NCBI RefSeq assembly: GCF_002019635.1
Contig: NZ_KV917371.1
Span: 2,214,001-2,278,000 of the forward strand
Origin: Metabacillus halosaccharovorans
GTDB taxonomy: Bacteria > Bacillota > Bacilli > Bacillales > Bacillaceae
Length of the DNA: 64,000 bases
Direction of reading: 5' to 3'
Shown: piece after piece, positions 16,983 to 25,775 of the stretch
Numbering within the stretch: position 1 is the stretch's first letter
How the letters are laid out: each line of letters starts with the position of its first letter
The notes under the pieces: model-generated
Database searches by the model: none
What the model was told of the DNA's origin: nothing
Seen by the model: the letters and a program-made list of their open reading frames with translations, nothing else
Translations under genes and position numbers: made by a program

Positions 16983-17882
16983 TTGAAAAAAGATCAGCAT
17001 TTATTAATCGTGGATGGAATGGCTTTGCTATTTCGCTCGTTCTTTTCAACATCTGTGTACGGTCAATTTATGATCAATAGTAAAGGGATTCCGACAAATG
17101 CAGTTACTGGTTTATTAAAGCATTTATTTGCTGTTATTGAATATACAAAACCAACACATATTATTTGTTGTTGGGATATGGGCAGTAAAACATATCGTAA
17201 TGATTTATTTACTGATTACAAAGCGAATAGACCTGAAGCCCCAATCGAATTACAGCCTCAGTTCAACTTGGCAAAAGAAGTAGTAGAAGCATTAAACATA
17301 ACAAATATTGGTATAGAAGGCTTTGAAGCTGACGACTGTATTGGAACATTAACAAAGAAGTTTGAAACTGAAATGAAAATATCCATCGTTACAGGAGATA
17401 AGGATATTCTTCAACTATTAAATGATCAAGTGGATGTTTTAATCTTACAAAAAGGGATAGGCAATTATAAGCATTATACAAGAGATATATATGTTGAAGA
17501 ATTTGCAATTGAACCCCGTATGTTAATTGATGTAAAGGCCTTAATGGGAGATTCAAGTGACAATTATCCGGGAGTAAAGGGGATTGGCGAGAAAACAGCT
17601 TTTAAACTTATTTCTCAATACAAAACGATTGACGCATTACTTCTATGTTTATCCGAACTTACGAAGAGTCAAAAGATGAAAATTGAGAATGATTTAGAAA
17701 TGCTTCATCTTTCAAGGAAATTAGCTGAAATTAATTGTACAGCTCCATTAGAATGTTTACTGGACGATTCGCTTCTCCTAATTGATGAAGAAAAAGCACT
17801 TTCTATCATAAAGGAGCATGAACTAAGAGGGATTCAGTCAATACTTAAGAACATCATGTTTTCACAAGAGGAAGCTATATAA
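16983..17882 (+). CDS. ypcP: 5'-3' exonuclease YpcP
   Basis: This 299-residue enzyme is a flap/5'-3' exonuclease like the N-terminal domain of DNA polymerase I, removing RNA primers or flaps during replication and repair. The metal-binding acidic residues are present in LIVDGMALLFRS (start), GFEADDCIGTL (~residue 116), TGDKDILQLL (~140) and DSSDNYPGVKGIG (~192), the last including the helix-hairpin-helix. The start is TTG 16983 after GAGGGAGAT. Length equals the B. subtilis protein. Confidence 0.93.
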   Translation: MKKDQHLLIVDGMALLFRSFFSTSVYGQFMINSKGIPTNAVTGLLKHLFAVIEYTKPTHIICCWDMGSKTYRNDLFTDYKANRPEAPIELQPQFNLAKEVVEALNITNIGIEGFEADDCIGTLTKKFETEMKISIVTGDKDILQLLNDQVDVLILQKGIGNYKHYTRDIYVEEFAIEPRMLIDVKALMGDSSDNYPGVKGIGEKTAFKLISQYKTIDALLLCLSELTKSQKMKIENDLEMLHLSRKLAEINCTAPLECLLDDSLLLIDEEKALSIIKEHELRGIQSILKNIMFSQEEAI

Positions 17883-17916
17883 AGGTTGAATAAGTAATCA
17901 AAGCTATACACGTAAG

Positions 17917-17961
17917 CATGCATGATATCGAAGAAAGAGAGAACCCTCGACTCATGCATGT
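17917..17961 (-). terminator. Inverted repeat between ypcP and sspL
   Basis: CATGCATGA pairs with TCATGCATG, continued inside by TCGA/TCGA, between two convergent genes. The T-tracts are weak on both sides. Confidence 0.5.
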
Positions 17962-17965
17962 TACT

Positions 17966-18106
17966 TTATTTTGTGTTTTTCTTCTTGGCAGCATTTTCTA
18001 GTTTGCTTTTCGGCTCCATAGAGAATTCAACATCTGCTGCGTGTCCTTGGGGATTTACACTTGGAGCTTTTCTTCCTCGATTATTTCCTCTTTTTTCACT
18101 ACTCAT
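17966..18106 (-). CDS. sspL: Small acid-soluble spore protein L
   Basis: The 46-residue hydrophilic protein ends SMEPKSKLENAAKKKNTK and has SVNPQGHAADVEF in the middle, the same order as SspL of B. subtilis (TPQGD..., PKTELEERAKKSNTKR). It sits next to ypcP as in that species. GGAGGTGG precedes the ATG on the minus strand. SspL is made in the forespore; a CATAATA -10-like box (18128-18134, minus strand) fits a sporulation sigma factor. Confidence 0.85.
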   Translation of the reverse strand: MSSEKRGNNRGRKAPSVNPQGHAADVEFSMEPKSKLENAAKKKNTK

Positions 18107-18264
18107 TTGATATCCACCTCCAATACTATTATGACCTACTACCTATAAAATACGTATTGAATAATTGTGATAAAAGTAGCAAAGATTGGTAACGAAAATG
18201 AAAATAATGATAGAATTTGTCGACGTTTTTAGATAAGATCAAAGGAGGACAACGTAAACAAAGG

Positions 18265-18543
18265 ATGAATCTTAATATGTTTGGAACGGTTAGTGAATAT
18301 GTTGATCACTTAATAAGTAAAGGATTTGTATTAGGGGATGATGCAAATGGGTTTATAGCATTTGGTCAACAGTACACAGATACAGTAGATGAAGTAGTTA
18401 TAATAGCGATTGAATTAACATTAAAGATTCAAAAGGAATTTGACGGCTCATTTTTTATTTCCCTGCTGGAAAATTTTAAATCAGAAAAAATAAACAATCG
18501 TAAACAAGCTCTTCGTTTTATTGAATCATTACACTTAATATGA
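18265..18543 (+). CDS. Hypothetical protein
   Basis: The frame encodes 92 residues from ATG 18265 (MNLNMFGTVSEYVDHLISKG) with a conserved-looking centre (GFIAFGQQYTDTVDEVVIIAIEL) and helical tail; the family is not recognised. AAAGGAGG (18241-18248) is farther from the ATG than usual, and the frame stays open upstream to TTG 18217, which would put the site inside the gene. The start is therefore open. No membrane segment. Confidence 0.65.
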   Translation: MNLNMFGTVSEYVDHLISKGFVLGDDANGFIAFGQQYTDTVDEVVIIAIELTLKIQKEFDGSFFISLLENFKSEKINNRKQALRFIESLHLI

Positions 18544-18613
18544 GATGTGAATGTGAAGCTATTTCTAGGGATGAAATAGCTTGGATTATCACACTCATTA
18601 TAATTAACACCTT

Positions 18614-19510
18614 TTAGATATGATTAGTTTGTTTCAGCTCTCTTTTAAGCAGCTTGGGGATTTCGGTTGTTATCATAGTAGTAAAAATGAACAAGCATCC
18701 GATTAATCCATACATTGACAATCGTTCATTGAGAACAAAAAATGCTGTTATTGCTGCAAATACAGGTTCCATTGCAAAAATGATGGCGACTCTAGCTGCA
18801 CTTGTAAACTGTTGAAATTTAGTTTGTATATAAAAGGCAATAGCGGTTGCAAAAATAGATGTTATTAACAATGCAAAGATAACGTCTCCATGTAAAACTT
18901 GATTAAGTGAAACCAAGGTTTCTTCAAATGTAAATGAACTTAGAAAGCTTAGTATAGATACCGTCAATAATTGAATAATGGTTAAAGGTAGTGCTGGATG
19001 TTGTTCAGTAAATTTACTTGTAAACACAATATGAAAAGCGAATCCTATTGCGCATATTAAAATTAGTAAGTCCCCAAAGTTTATTTGTGATATACCTGCT
19101 AATGTTAAAAAATAAAGACCAACTGTTCCAAAACCAGCACTAATGAAGATGATGAGTTTTGGTGGTTCTTTTAAATAGTAGATAGCAAGTATGGGAACAA
19201 TCAACACACTTAACCCAGTAATAAAACCTGCTTTAGAAGATGTTGTATAAATAAGACCTACTGTTTGAAAGGCATAGCCTATAAATAAAAAGAATCCCAG
19301 GAAAGTGCCTGCTTTCATTAACTTCAGTGTAATGAATTTTTTTTCTTTCTTCCCTACAAACAATGAGAGGATAATGGCTGCTAAAAGGAACCGAATACCA
19401 TTAAATAAATGTGGCGGTAATGTTTGAATCGCATTTTGTACAATGACAAAGGTGGAACCCCAAATAAAAGCAACAAATAATAGACTTCCGTCTGCAAATA
19501 GTTTTTTCAT
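18614..19510 (-). CDS. EamA/DMT family transporter
   Basis: The 298-residue membrane protein has about ten hydrophobic segments in two EamA repeats (halves starting LFVAFIWGSTFVIVQ and INFGDLLILICAIGFAFHIVF), the drug/metabolite transporter layout. The substrate cannot be told. The start at MKKLFADGS (19510) is preferred to the upstream ATG because a GAAAGAG site precedes it. It is followed in the same direction after the RNase-H gene, with 38 bases between. Confidence 0.88.
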   Translation of the reverse strand: MKKLFADGSLLFVAFIWGSTFVIVQNAIQTLPPHLFNGIRFLLAAIILSLFVGKKEKKFITLKLMKAGTFLGFFLFIGYAFQTVGLIYTTSSKAGFITGLSVLIVPILAIYYLKEPPKLIIFISAGFGTVGLYFLTLAGISQINFGDLLILICAIGFAFHIVFTSKFTEQHPALPLTIIQLLTVSILSFLSSFTFEETLVSLNQVLHGDVIFALLITSIFATAIAFYIQTKFQQFTSAARVAIIFAMEPVFAAITAFFVLNERLSMYGLIGCLFIFTTMITTEIPKLLKRELKQTNHI

Positions 19511-19548
19511 TACATTCACTCTTTCAAATACAATCATTTTTGAATATA

Positions 19549-19935
19549 TTATTGGTTACGGATGGCATATCTTGCAAGTTGATCAGCTACTTTGTTTTCT
19601 TTACTTGGAATCCATTTAATGAAAAATAAATCAAACTCCTTAGCGAGTTCAAGTATTTTTTCTAAGAGTGGGGAATATTGGTTATTTTTTACGTATTGCT
19701 TTTCAACTGCACGATCAACTAATTGTGAATCTGTTCGGAACGATACAACTTTAAAACCATTTTGAATGCAAATCTCCATACCCTTAATAACCGCATGGTA
19801 TTCCGCTTCATGATTTGACATTAAGCCTAGTGGTATAGAGAATTCTTCGGCTTTTCCATGTCCTTTAATAAATACTCCTGCACCGGATTGACCGGGATCA
19901 CCGGCACTGGCTCCGTCAACATATACTTCAATCAA
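19549..19935 (-). CDS. RNase HI-fold protein (YpdQ-like)
   Basis: The 128-residue protein has the RNase H core: first Asp in VYVDGASAGDPG, Glu in NHEAEYHAVIKG (~residue 44), Asp in FRTDSQLV (~69) and a final Asp in NKVADQLAR. All four acidic positions are present, so catalysis is possible, although B. subtilis YpdQ was reported inactive. The start is TTG 19935 after GAGGAGGG. Another RNase-H-fold gene, ypeP, begins on the opposite strand 190 bp away. Confidence 0.85.
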   Translation of the reverse strand: MIEVYVDGASAGDPGQSGAGVFIKGHGKAEEFSIPLGLMSNHEAEYHAVIKGMEICIQNGFKVVSFRTDSQLVDRAVEKQYVKNNQYSPLLEKILELAKEFDLFFIKWIPSKENKVADQLARYAIRNQ

Positions 19936-20127
19936 AAATTTCCCTCCTCATACCTAATCCTTTAATAAATCAGCAAACGATGGTAAAATAATTACCATTG
20001 GTCTCACACAACATAGGAATCATTATTATAATAAATCGAATATGATTATAGCATATTGATTACATTAATAAATATAAAGACTACTTTTAGTTACCTTATA
20101 ATAATTCATGTTCAGGAGTGGACGTAG

Positions 20128-20805
20128 TTGAAATATCGAATTGAGTGGATGTATCAAACTAAGAAAAAACTGCAAACAGAACTTGTATCTAATTTTCTTT
20201 CATTAAATGAAGCGATTATGATATCAGAAGATATTTTACAAACGGGAAGAGTAAAAGAAATTACTTATACTTCAGAAGATGGACAAACATGGAATCTTAA
20301 AGAGTTAAAGAAGTTAAAAGATATTGTAAAAGATGAACCACACGATGTTGTTGCATACTTTGATGGCGGATTTCATAAAAATACTAAACTGGCTGGATTT
20401 GGAGCAGTGATCTATTTTACCCAAAGTGGAAATAGGCATAGAATAAGAATGAATGAAAAAGCAAATGAAATTGACTCTAATAATGAGGCGGAATATGCAG
20501 CTTTTGCTTATTTAGTTAAAGTTCTTGAAGAATATGGAATATCAAGACAAAAGGTATTATTTAAAGGTGACTCACAGGTCGTATTAAACCAACTATCCGG
20601 TGAATGGCCGTGTTATGAACCAGAATTTAATGTTTGGCTTGATCGAATTGAAGCTAAACTTAATCAACTAAGAATAACTCCGGAATATGAACCAGTTTCA
20701 AGAAAAGAAAATACCGAGGCTGATAAATTGGCCACTCAAGCGTTGGAAGGTATTGAAATTAAAAGTAAGATGACGATAGATGAGGGCGTTGAGATGGATG
20801 AATAA
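20128..20805 (+). CDS. ypeP: Reverse transcriptase-like RNase H-fold protein YpeP
   Basis: The 225-residue protein has an N-terminal ~70-residue region of unknown type followed by an RNase H domain: VVAYFDGGFHKN (~residue 76), NNEAEYAAFAYL (~117), FKGDSQVVL (~150) and NTEADKLATQAL. The N-terminal layout and length match YpeP of B. subtilis. The start is TTG 20128 after CAGGAGTGG. The stop overlaps the start of the zinc-finger gene ypeQ. Confidence 0.88.
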   Translation: MKYRIEWMYQTKKKLQTELVSNFLSLNEAIMISEDILQTGRVKEITYTSEDGQTWNLKELKKLKDIVKDEPHDVVAYFDGGFHKNTKLAGFGAVIYFTQSGNRHRIRMNEKANEIDSNNEAEYAAFAYLVKVLEEYGISRQKVLFKGDSQVVLNQLSGEWPCYEPEFNVWLDRIEAKLNQLRITPEYEPVSRKENTEADKLATQALEGIEIKSKMTIDEGVEMDE

Positions 20806-20974
20806 AAAACAAACGTTACAAGAGTTAAGTGAAATTATTGACACCTACTGTTCAAATTGTTTATTAAAAAAACATTTCAGAGAAGAATTTGGTAAAACAT
20901 ATGCCCACACTTTTTGTATAAAAAGTTGTACTGTTGGAGATAAAATAAAAAGTGTTGGCAAAAAATTAATCTAA
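20798..20974 (+). CDS. ypeQ: YpeQ family zinc-finger protein
   Basis: The 58-residue protein has CSNC (~residue 18), then Cys in HTFCIKSC, a four-cysteine zinc site. It starts at ATG 20798, overlapping the last codons of ypeP, the order seen in B. subtilis. It probably depends on ypeP translation. Function unknown. Confidence 0.8.
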   Translation: MNKKQTLQELSEIIDTYCSNCLLKKHFREEFGKTYAHTFCIKSCTVGDKIKSVGKKLI

Positions 20975-20976
20975 AA

Positions 20977-21002
20977 AAATCCGCTTCTTAGCGGATTTTT
21001 TT
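20977..21002 (+). terminator. Rho-independent terminator
   Basis: AAATCCGC pairs with GCGGATTT around TTCTTA, then T-run. Confidence 0.9.
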
Positions 21003-21019
21003 AAAACCTGTAAATATTA

Positions 21020-21286
21020 TTAATGTTTAGCTTCTGACAATTGATGTTGACACTGGTCTATCAGTTGTTGTTGTTTTGTTAAAAAGTCCTGGTCAAATCC
21101 AGTATCGGAAGTTAGACTCATTAGTGCTTTAGCATCATTAATTGCATTTTCAGCATTTTTAATTGCTTCAGGATCCATTTGCATTGTGGCTGCTCCAACC
21201 ATTTTTTGTGCGGCTTTAACTGATGCTTCCAGCTGTGCAATTTCATTCATTCCACTAATTAATCCTGTGTGATTAATTTGGTCCAT
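21020..21286 (-). CDS. ypzA: DUF2564 family protein (YpzA)
   Basis: The 88-residue helical protein contains QLEASVKAAQKMVGAATM and LTKQQQLIDQCQHQL, matching the DUF2564/YpzA family in order and length. Function unknown. It lies between ypeQ and the cspD-ugtP segment as in B. subtilis. GGAGGTGG precedes the ATG. Confidence 0.85.
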   Translation of the reverse strand: MDQINHTGLISGMNEIAQLEASVKAAQKMVGAATMQMDPEAIKNAENAINDAKALMSLTSDTGFDQDFLTKQQQLIDQCQHQLSEAKH

Positions 21287-21485
21287 GTTAATACCACCTC
21301 CAAAGATAGTTTTTGTCTAATCTCTAATAATATTCGTTAAAAAAAACATTCTATTTTTTATATCACATTTTTAAATGACGTGTTAAAATGAAAATAGAAT
21401 TCATCTTGTAAAAAAATAGAACAAATATAAAACATATTTACTAGAAATTGTCGATTTATAAATAAGGGGAGAGGGGGTTAAGGAC

Positions 21486-21677
21486 TTGACGAATGGTCCA
21501 TTAGATTCATCAATAAAAGAAGCTTTTCAGGAAATTTATAAAGATATTGATAAATTGGTCTTTATAGCGAACAATGCGAATGTATTCAATCATAATGAAG
21601 TATCTCGGATCGAGAAAAGTATTAAACAAAATGTAAAAGCGATTGAGTATTTACTAATAAGTCAAAAGTCACTATAA
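21486..21677 (+). CDS. Small helical protein at the degR position
   Basis: The 63-residue protein (MTNGPLDSSIKEAFQEIYKD...) is helical and charged with no special motif. Its size and place between ypzA and cspD are those of degR in B. subtilis, which stabilises phosphorylated DegU, but I cannot confirm identity from the sequence. TTG 21486 is preceded by GAGGGGG. A terminator follows. Confidence 0.65.
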   Translation: MTNGPLDSSIKEAFQEIYKDIDKLVFIANNANVFNHNEVSRIEKSIKQNVKAIEYLLISQKSL

Positions 21678-21680
21678 GAA

Positions 21681-21712
21681 AAAAAGAGGTGGAAATAATC
21701 CAACCTCTTTTT
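21681..21712 (+). terminator. Rho-independent terminator
   Basis: AAAAAGAGGTGG pairs with CCAACCTCTTTTT with a one-base bulge. Confidence 0.8.
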
Positions 21713-21754
21713 GTTTAAGTTTTGTTTTATGTTAAATCACAATTAAACTAGTGA

Positions 21755-21955
21755 TTATAACTTTGTAACGTTAGCAGCTTGTGGTCCGCGGTTACCTTCA
21801 ACGATTTCAAAAGAAACCTCTTGACCTTCTTCTAATGATTTGTATCCATCACCTTGGATAGCAGTGAAGTGTACGAATACATCGTCTCCACCTTCAACTT
21901 CGATAAATCCGAAACCTTTTTCGTTATTGAACCATTTTACTTTACCGTTTTGCAT
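21755..21955 (-). CDS. cspD: Cold shock protein CspD
   Basis: The 66-residue cold shock domain protein ([19 protein letters not shown]..., ending [13 protein letters not shown]) is nearly identical to B. subtilis CspD and sits at its native place upstream of the ugtP region. It binds single-stranded nucleic acid through KGFGFI and VFVHF. AGGAGG precedes the ATG, with a small TAGCAC/GTGCTA hairpin (21982-21998) in the leader. Confidence 0.95.
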   Translation of the reverse strand: MQNGKVKWFNNEKGFGFIEVEGGDDVFVHFTAIQGDGYKSLEEGQEVSFEIVEGNRGPQAANVTKL

Positions 21956-22218
21956 AGTACTTAATCCTCCTAATACTGTAGCACAGGTGGTGCTAAAAAA
22001 AATTTTATCATTTAAGAATATGATATGTAAGGTGTAGACATGATGTGAAAACTAGGTTGTTACCAATATATACTCATCTTAATGATAATTTCACTATACA
22101 CTAATCTCAAGATATACGTCAAGGTAAAGTAGCATATTTTAACATAACTTTCTGAAAGTTTATAATAGATTCGTATGTACAAGCATATAATGGCTAAAAC
22201 AAGTAGAGGATGGTCTTT

Positions 22219-22488
22219 GTGAGAAAGATTAAAATAGGAAGCAAAGATGTTTTTGTGACATGCCATCGAAAAATAGATCATATAAAATTCAATAAAATAT
22301 GTGATTTGATTTTACAGTTAGATCATAACATTTTTCATCTGGAAAAATCCTCTGTAATCATAGTGCAAGGTAATGAAGAGAACTTTGTAGTAGAAAGAAT
22401 GAATACTGACACGTATACATTACATGTCCATTATGTTATTCCTAAACAGGAAGTATATAAAATAACTGAAAATCAGACAATAAGTTAA
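22219..22488 (+). CDS. Hypothetical protein
   Basis: The 89-residue soluble protein (RKIKIGSKDVFVTCHRKIDH...) is basic at the start and likely mixed alpha/beta; no known family is recognised. GAGG at 22206-22209 points to GTG 22219; an in-frame ATG 22210 abuts the site and leaves no spacer. It lies alone between cspD and the HPr gene. Confidence 0.65.
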   Translation: MRKIKIGSKDVFVTCHRKIDHIKFNKICDLILQLDHNIFHLEKSSVIIVQGNEENFVVERMNTDTYTLHVHYVIPKQEVYKITENQTIS

Positions 22489-22638
22489 AAGAAAACTAGT
22501 TCCCTTTTTTCAAAAAAAGTTTATAATAATGGTAATACGATATGTAGCTTATATTAGCTGCAACTTTGATGAATGATACATAATCATCGCATTTTTATTT
22601 AAAGCTGCATTGGCTATCTTGAAAGGGGTTTTTGAAAA

Positions 22639-22905
22639 ATGGTAGAAAAAACATTTACAATTACAAGTGAAGCAGGCCTTCACGCTAGACCAGCAACTGC
22701 ATTAGTAAATGCGGTTAATTCATTCACTGCAGATGTAAACCTAGAAGCGAATGGACGAACTGTAAATCTAAAATCGATAATGGGTGTTATGTCTCTTGGG
22801 ATTTCTAAAGGTACTCAAGTGAAAATTTCTGCAAGTGGAAGTGACGAGGAAGCAGCATTAGAAGCTGTGGAAAGAGCGATCACAACTGAAGGTTTAGGAG
22901 AGTAA
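22639..22905 (+). CDS. Phosphocarrier protein HPr
   Basis: The 88-residue protein is a canonical HPr: active His15 in AGLHARPAT, regulatory Ser46 in NLKSIMGVMSLG. It passes phosphate from enzyme I to PTS permeases and, when phosphorylated at Ser46, acts with CcpA. It stands alone rather than beside ptsI, so it may be a second HPr. GAAAGGGG precedes the ATG; the ~110-nt leader from a TATAAT at 22522 can form partial stems. Confidence 0.93.
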   Translation: MVEKTFTITSEAGLHARPATALVNAVNSFTADVNLEANGRTVNLKSIMGVMSLGISKGTQVKISASGSDEEAALEAVERAITTEGLGE

Positions 22906-22908
22906 ACT

Positions 22909-22944
22909 AAAAAAGAGCGACATTTCATGTCTGCTCTTTTTTTT
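22909..22944 (+). terminator. Rho-independent terminator
   Basis: AAAAAAGAGC pairs with GCTCTTTTTT around a 12-base loop. Confidence 0.9.
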
Positions 22945-22984
22945 GTCTAAATAGCGTTCATATACGGTAAAGTCAATGTTTATG

Positions 22985-23137
22985 TTATTCTTCTCTTGTT
23001 TTGTCTCTTTGGTCTTTGTTACGTTTGTTTCCCTTACTATTATCACCTGCAACATGTTCCTCTGCTAGCTCCATTTGATTTGCACCGTTTCTAGGTGAAT
23101 TTTGATTACTGCTGCCTTTATTCATTTTTTTAGTCAT
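22985..23137 (-). CDS. Small hydrophilic (spore-type) protein
   Basis: AGGAGGGCC precedes an ATG at 23137 on the minus strand. The 50-residue product (MTKKMNKGSSNQNSPRNGAN..., ending KGNKRNKDQRDKTREE) is strongly hydrophilic, with no cysteine or tryptophan. Such proteins in Bacilli are often minor spore proteins; identity is not established. Confidence 0.6.
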   Translation of the reverse strand: MTKKMNKGSSNQNSPRNGANQMELAEEHVAGDNSKGNKRNKDQRDKTREE

Positions 23138-23231
23138 TATAGGCCCTCCTTAATAATGAAACCTTTAATTACTTATATATTTTTTTCCGAGGGAAAAAAT
23201 ATATGCATGTCATTTGATGTTTTTATATAAT

Positions 23232-23287
23232 AAAAAGCCCTATATTCAGAAAGAGCGATTAAGCATAGTCTTTCGTGAATCGGGCTT
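23232..23287 (-). terminator. Terminator of the membrane hydrolase gene
   Basis: AAGCCCGATTC pairs with GAATATAGGGCTT on the minus strand and runs into TTTTTATT. Confidence 0.8.
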
Positions 23288-23294
23288 ACCTTCC

Positions 23295-24290
23295 TTACTT
23301 TAGTTCTATGTTTTTGTCATGTGTTGGCATCATTTTCTTATTGGTGTACCTTGATTGATGGATCCAGCCTGTATAGGAAGTAACTATTTGGAGATCTTTA
23401 TCTAAGAGTACTAATGCCATGTACGGATAGTGGTAATTTTGTCTAAATCTAAGATCGAACCATCGAACTTCAAATCCATTTTGTCTCTCGACATACAGTG
23501 CATGAGTATGCTTTGAGTTAGCGAGAAAATGTTTTACATTACAATCTTTAAGTGAAGACTGAATATATGGACAGGAAGGATCATGTTTTCTAAATGAATG
23601 ATTCCAGATAACTTCTCTTTTATTTACATGGCCTGTTCTAAAGTAGTCATCTGTCTCAATTACAAAATCCCATTTATTAATAGATAAAGTAGGAATGACC
23701 GTATAACTTGCTATTGGATGATATTTAGCCAACATTGTTTTTAGACGGAGAGAAATAAGGTAACGATAAAAAAGGTAAAAAGAAAGAGTAACATAACAAA
23801 AGAAAAAGATGATCCCTGGTGGAAATTCAAATAACCAAAATATAAAGCCTATTAGGTGAACAAGAATAATAAATAAATCGAACAATGGAATAAAATTTAA
23901 TGATAGCCATTTCTTTGTAAATGGCCGTCCTGCTTGAGTCCCGTAAGCATTAAAAATGTCAAACAGTACGTGTAAAATAACAGCAATAGAGGTCCAATAC
24001 AGTAATGGTATAAAGGATATTTGGTCGAAAATTGCAAATGTGATGCAAGCGATCAATATTGGCCAAATAATCATAGCTAGGAGAGAATGGGACAGTCCTC
24101 TATGGTGTTCAGTATACATACCATTTCCTTTAAGGATTTTTATCGCATAATCAAAATCTGGTGCATTTGAACCGATGACTGTCCCAATCATAACAGCAGT
24201 AGCTAACTCCGGATTTGTTGCTACATTTGGATCTAAATAGGCAAGACCTGCTAATCCTAATCCCATGGTAATATGAGTACTTGTATCCAT
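23295..24290 (-). CDS. Membrane-bound metal-dependent hydrolase (YfhP/YdjM family)
   Basis: The 331-residue protein begins MDTSTHITMGLGLAGLAYL and contains APDFDYA (~residue 44) and HHRGLSHSLLAM (~residue 62), the conserved Asp/His motifs of the DUF457-type inner-membrane hydrolase family. Four to five hydrophobic helices follow, with a soluble C-terminal domain of ~110 residues. B. subtilis YfhP has the same plan. The substrate is unknown. The ATG is preceded by TGGGGGC. Confidence 0.85.
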   Translation of the reverse strand: MDTSTHITMGLGLAGLAYLDPNVATNPELATAVMIGTVIGSNAPDFDYAIKILKGNGMYTEHHRGLSHSLLAMIIWPILIACITFAIFDQISFIPLLYWTSIAVILHVLFDIFNAYGTQAGRPFTKKWLSLNFIPLFDLFIILVHLIGFIFWLFEFPPGIIFFFCYVTLSFYLFYRYLISLRLKTMLAKYHPIASYTVIPTLSINKWDFVIETDDYFRTGHVNKREVIWNHSFRKHDPSCPYIQSSLKDCNVKHFLANSKHTHALYVERQNGFEVRWFDLRFRQNYHYPYMALVLLDKDLQIVTSYTGWIHQSRYTNKKMMPTHDKNIELK

Positions 24291-24418
24291 TTATTGCCCC
24301 CAAGATAATAGATAAACCCATCCATCCGGTAATGCTATTTTATCTCTATTCAATTTGTAGACATGTGCTGGTCTGCATGCTATTCAAATCAATTTATTTT
24401 AAGCTATTACTAGAATTA

Positions 24419-25579
24419 TTAATAATTAACAGAGCCAACCATTACTTGTTTATCCTTAATATAAGCTGACTCTTTTATCATATCTTGTACAATCATGTCA
24501 GCGGAGTGAGGGACATTTAATTTTTTTATATTGTGCTTCATGTTTAGAAGTTTTTGGTCGTTCATTAAAAGATTATGGACTTCTTCACATATATCTTCAA
24601 TTTGATTAATAATAAGTGCAGATTGATTGTTTTCGAAAAAATGTGCATTTTCCTTCTCTTGACCAGGAACTGGCTTAAAAAGGACAATAGGTACACCAAT
24701 TGCTGTAGCTTCTGTCAATGTAATGCCGCCGGGTTTTGTAATCATACATGAAGCGATTCGATAAAGCTCATCCACACGTTCTACATAGCTTAACACCTTA
24801 AATTGTTGAGGATAATTTTTACCTAATGAATCGAGAGATTCCTTTAGAGGATGGTTATTTCCACATACGACAACAATTTGTAACTGTTTATTTTTTGATA
24901 AGAAGGCTTGACATAATTCTTTTACATTCTTCAAAACGCCATGTGCACCAGCCATAATAAGTAATGTTTTCTTTGAAGGATCTAAGCCGTATTTATGATA
25001 AATCGGGTTTAAATCCATTTCCAATTCAAATTGTTTTCGAATTGGAATTCCAGTTACTTTTATACGATTTGGATGAATTCCTAATTGTAATAATTTTTCT
25101 TTAACATGATTCGTTGCGACATAGTATTTGTCGATATTTTCATGGACCCATATTCTGTGTAAACAAAAGTCTGTTAATACATTAAAAGTTGGGATAACTG
25201 TTCCTGTTTTTCTTCTGTATTCAGGAACAACAATCATAGGAAATGTATTAATGATCATATCAGGTTGTTCTGAAGTTACAATTTGATGTAATCGTTTATG
25301 TCCCATAATAAAATATAAGTTCATTAATCTTTTATTATAAATTTTATCAACTCCATAATAAAAAAGACGATAAAATTGTTTTCCGATGGAGAAACTTTTT
25401 AAGTATAAATATTGAGTAATTTCAGAGAAAACTGGAAATGATTCAGAATAAAGATTACAGACAATAACTTTTTTAAATCCCAGCTCCTTACACTTTTCTT
25501 CTAATGTTTTGGCAACTTGAACGTGACCATTTCCGTATTTTGCAGTTAAAATTAACACCTTTGAATTTGGCTTCAACAT
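24419..25579 (-). CDS. ugtP: Processive diacylglycerol beta-glucosyltransferase UgtP
   Basis: UgtP transfers glucose from UDP-glucose to diacylglycerol to make the glycolipid anchor of lipoteichoic acid, and links nutrient state to cell division in B. subtilis. The 386-residue protein has the family start VLILTAKYGNGHVQVAKTL, the TNTFPMIVVPEYRR-type segment and the nucleotide-sugar site KPGGITLTEATAIGVP (~residue 290). The start is one of ATG 25579 or TTG 25576, both after GAGGTG; upstream in-frame codons overlap the site. Its neighbour order (cspD ... ugtP-metA) is native. Confidence 0.95.
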   Translation of the reverse strand: MLKPNSKVLILTAKYGNGHVQVAKTLEEKCKELGFKKVIVCNLYSESFPVFSEITQYLYLKSFSIGKQFYRLFYYGVDKIYNKRLMNLYFIMGHKRLHQIVTSEQPDMIINTFPMIVVPEYRRKTGTVIPTFNVLTDFCLHRIWVHENIDKYYVATNHVKEKLLQLGIHPNRIKVTGIPIRKQFELEMDLNPIYHKYGLDPSKKTLLIMAGAHGVLKNVKELCQAFLSKNKQLQIVVVCGNNHPLKESLDSLGKNYPQQFKVLSYVERVDELYRIASCMITKPGGITLTEATAIGVPIVLFKPVPGQEKENAHFFENNQSALIINQIEDICEEVHNLLMNDQKLLNMKHNIKKLNVPHSADMIVQDMIKESAYIKDKQVMVGSVNY

Positions 25580-25775
25580 CATCACCTCAATCTAGTCAAA
25601 AACAGTTCGATATACATGAAAACAGTCCATATTCAAAGTATATGAAAATATGAACTGAATTTGTCTTTTAGGTTACCATATAAATGTTACTTTTTCATAA
25701 AGCAATTATTAAGTATTTCTTAAGATGTTAAGTTGTTGTAAACAATCGAAATCTAAATGAGACTACTCTATTAAT